Assembly (NCBI GenBank): GCA_009746045.1
Contig: RPFO01000041.1
Span: 6,837,302 to 6,901,301 of the forward strand
DNA length: 64,000 nt
Source: Mesostigma viride
Taxonomy: Eukaryota > Streptophyta > Mesostigmatophyceae > Mesostigmatales > Mesostigmataceae
Direction: 5' to 3'
The notes under the pieces were generated by a model. It saw nothing but the letters and a program-made list of their open reading frames with translations. It ran no database searches and had not been told where the DNA came from. Position 1 is the first letter of the stretch; the number at the start of each line of letters is the position of its first letter. A program made the position numbers and the translations under genes. Shown in pieces: positions 62,343 through 64,000 of the stretch.

Positions 62343-64000
62343 CAACCTAACGAACTCCCTCTCACTGCGTCTCTCTCTGCTGGGCTTCCTTTTCCCTTTT
62401 TCTCCCCCGTTATTGTATTGTGGTTGTGCATGTGCATGTAATGCCCATATGTACGCAATTAGAAAAAAAGATTCCTGAAGTTTTTCATCCATAGCTTGTC
62501 ACGAATCATTGTTTGTGTGTGGTTGAGTCCAGGGTTGTAAACTCAGTGCTTGTCTATTTGCTCTTAATGCAGGAGGTGGTGACCAAGCTTTCGGCATGAA
62601 GATTCCAAGACTACCCTCATATTGGAGCATTATCAGCTGGCAGCTGCAAATGCCCAAGGGCTGCAATGGATGGAGCTCTCGAGTTGAAGGGCCCATTATC
62701 ATAAAGGCCTGCCTTCACGTTGGCCATGTTACACAGTCATGAATGAATAAATTAATAAACACGTAGACAGCGTCAGCATATTTCCTGATGGAATGGGGAA
62801 GGGGGGATGGGGACAGTCATAAGCTAGCCGCAGTGGTGCAGTATCATGTGTCTTATATGCATACTGCTATAAAACTGGGCACCTTGAAAATTTTCCTCGT
62901 GGGCTAGCTAGGATCCATGCGACAACTGGATGATTGTGAGGTTCTTCAACATCTACCTGGTCAGTAATTTTGCAGGTGGCCGGCCAACACAAGGTATGCG
63001 TTGCTAACATTCAACACATGCATGCGTCTGCTGATTTAATAATGCATACCGATGCTGGTTGACCTTGATAGCTAATTTATTGGCGGATCCACACGTCACG
63101 TTGCCGTAAGTAATAATCATAAGATGTCATGATTGACTGCGTCAACGAGCATACATCCCCATTGGAATGGTTGAGCAATGAGCCCCGACCAAATTATCAG
63201 TCAAACCTTAATTTGGGTTGAAAGAGCGTCAAACACATTCTTGATTGTCCAAATTCTTATAGTTATATGATCTGACGTGCATCCATCCTCACAATGCCAA
63301 TGGCCGCTATCTCATGGATGACAGGAACATGTTTCCTGCTCTAAAATTAAATTAAATAAATTATAGCATGCCTCGGTGGGGTGGGCATGTAGCACCTAGA
63401 GTGCTTTCCAGTCCCTGTAAGTTGCACAGTGGGAAAGGGGCAAAGACACCTGCGTCCTCACTCATGCCCGAAGGCAGGCCACAGCTGCGTTCAACGCTCG
63501 TTGGACTATGGCAAACTGCGGGTGTGCTAAAGCTGAAATATGCGCGAGTATGCTGGTATGTTGGCTGCTCTAAGGACCGAGCCACTGATGGCCAGTGGTG
63601 GAATCATCTTGCACGTAGTCTAGCTAGCCAACCCCAACACTGTCCCAAGGTACCTAGCCACAAAGACCCCACTAGCTGCAGGCATGGGTGCCAACAAAGT
63701 GTGATTCGGCTAGGATCGGCTCCCAAACATGCGAGCCATACATGTGTGCTTTACATTTACGCACACACTGACAACCTCAGCCCAGGTCGATCAACGTTGG
63801 TTGACATTAGACAACGTATTGACGCTGTAATTACCAAATAAGCAAAAAAGCTCACCATGGGCTCAACAATTTTCAGGCACGGCATGTGCACGGCAGTTGC
63901 CTGCACCTATTTTACAATGCACGTTAGTGGTAAAAAGCTTGGTACTGTATTTCATTGATATTTGTAATGCCATCCTTGCCTGCATGTCCCAAGGGCTACT
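62343..64000. other. No recognisable gene
   Basis: AT-richer sequence with short open frames; the longest (63368-63841, plus, 157 codons) has no domain. Confidence 0.45.

Overview
This is a repeat-dominated eukaryotic nuclear window. GT-AG introns, long non-coding stretches, LTR and non-LTR retrotransposons, TIR DNA transposons and large tandem arrays exclude a bacterial origin. The set (Ty3/gypsy chromovirus, RTE-like LINEs, MULE/FAR1-like transposases, EnSpm-like, hAT and TA-target elements, GC-rich transposon genes) fits a large genome of the green lineage, such as an alga, but the species cannot be named from sequence alone. No conventional host housekeeping gene was recognised.

Layout. 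1-3273: 3' end of a FAR1/MULE-like gene, a GCC-rich simple repeat and a CCGGT-rich repeat. 3274-24551: one chromovirus-type LTR retrotransposon with 583-bp LTRs (3 differences) and a CCTTA target duplication. Two DNA transposons are nested in it: a CACTAGGAAC-ended element in the 5' leader (4137-10247) and a TA-target element in its third ORF (18078-21572). Without these inserts the retroelement is about 11.7 kb. It carries a small hybrid-binding-domain ORF, gag, pol with a chromodomain, and a large post-pol ORF of unknown function. 25855-34900: GC hairpin, an RTE-like LINE (family A) interrupted by a 1.24-kb hAT element, and an old ~189-bp tandem repeat. 35390-40800: a 21-bp minisatellite, then a 26-bp satellite with ~204-bp higher-order structure, invaded repeatedly by non-LTR elements. 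40805-44122: an 82-bp tandem repeat carrying a second ORF1-only retroposon and a truncated LINE A. 44612-46956 (minus): 3' part of a spliced MULE/SWIM gene with duplicated 81-nt exons. 47385-52830 (minus): LINE A fragments, a LINE B interrupted by a ~0.78-kb TIR element, and a huge GATG array seeded in a LINE 3' UTR. 53.4-54.1 kb: two paralogous Cys-rich exons (minus). 55.4-61.5 kb: candidate exons and a largely intact MULE transposase. 61.6-62.3 kb: CGCA and GACTGCCC arrays. 62.3-64 kb: nothing recognised.

How the parts relate. Target-site duplications and reading frames give an insertion order. In two cases (hAT in LINE A, TA element in the retrotransposon's third ORF) removing the insert and one target copy rejoins the interrupted frame. 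The strongest unusual signal is a pair of ~2.0-kb ORF1-only retroposons (37825-39841 and 40877-42856), each with an exact 11-bp target duplication. They encode an L1-ORF1p-like protein. One carries the same 3' hairpin plus (AATT)n tail as the RTE-like LINE A, suggesting a partnership between ORF2-only LINEs and ORF1-only elements.
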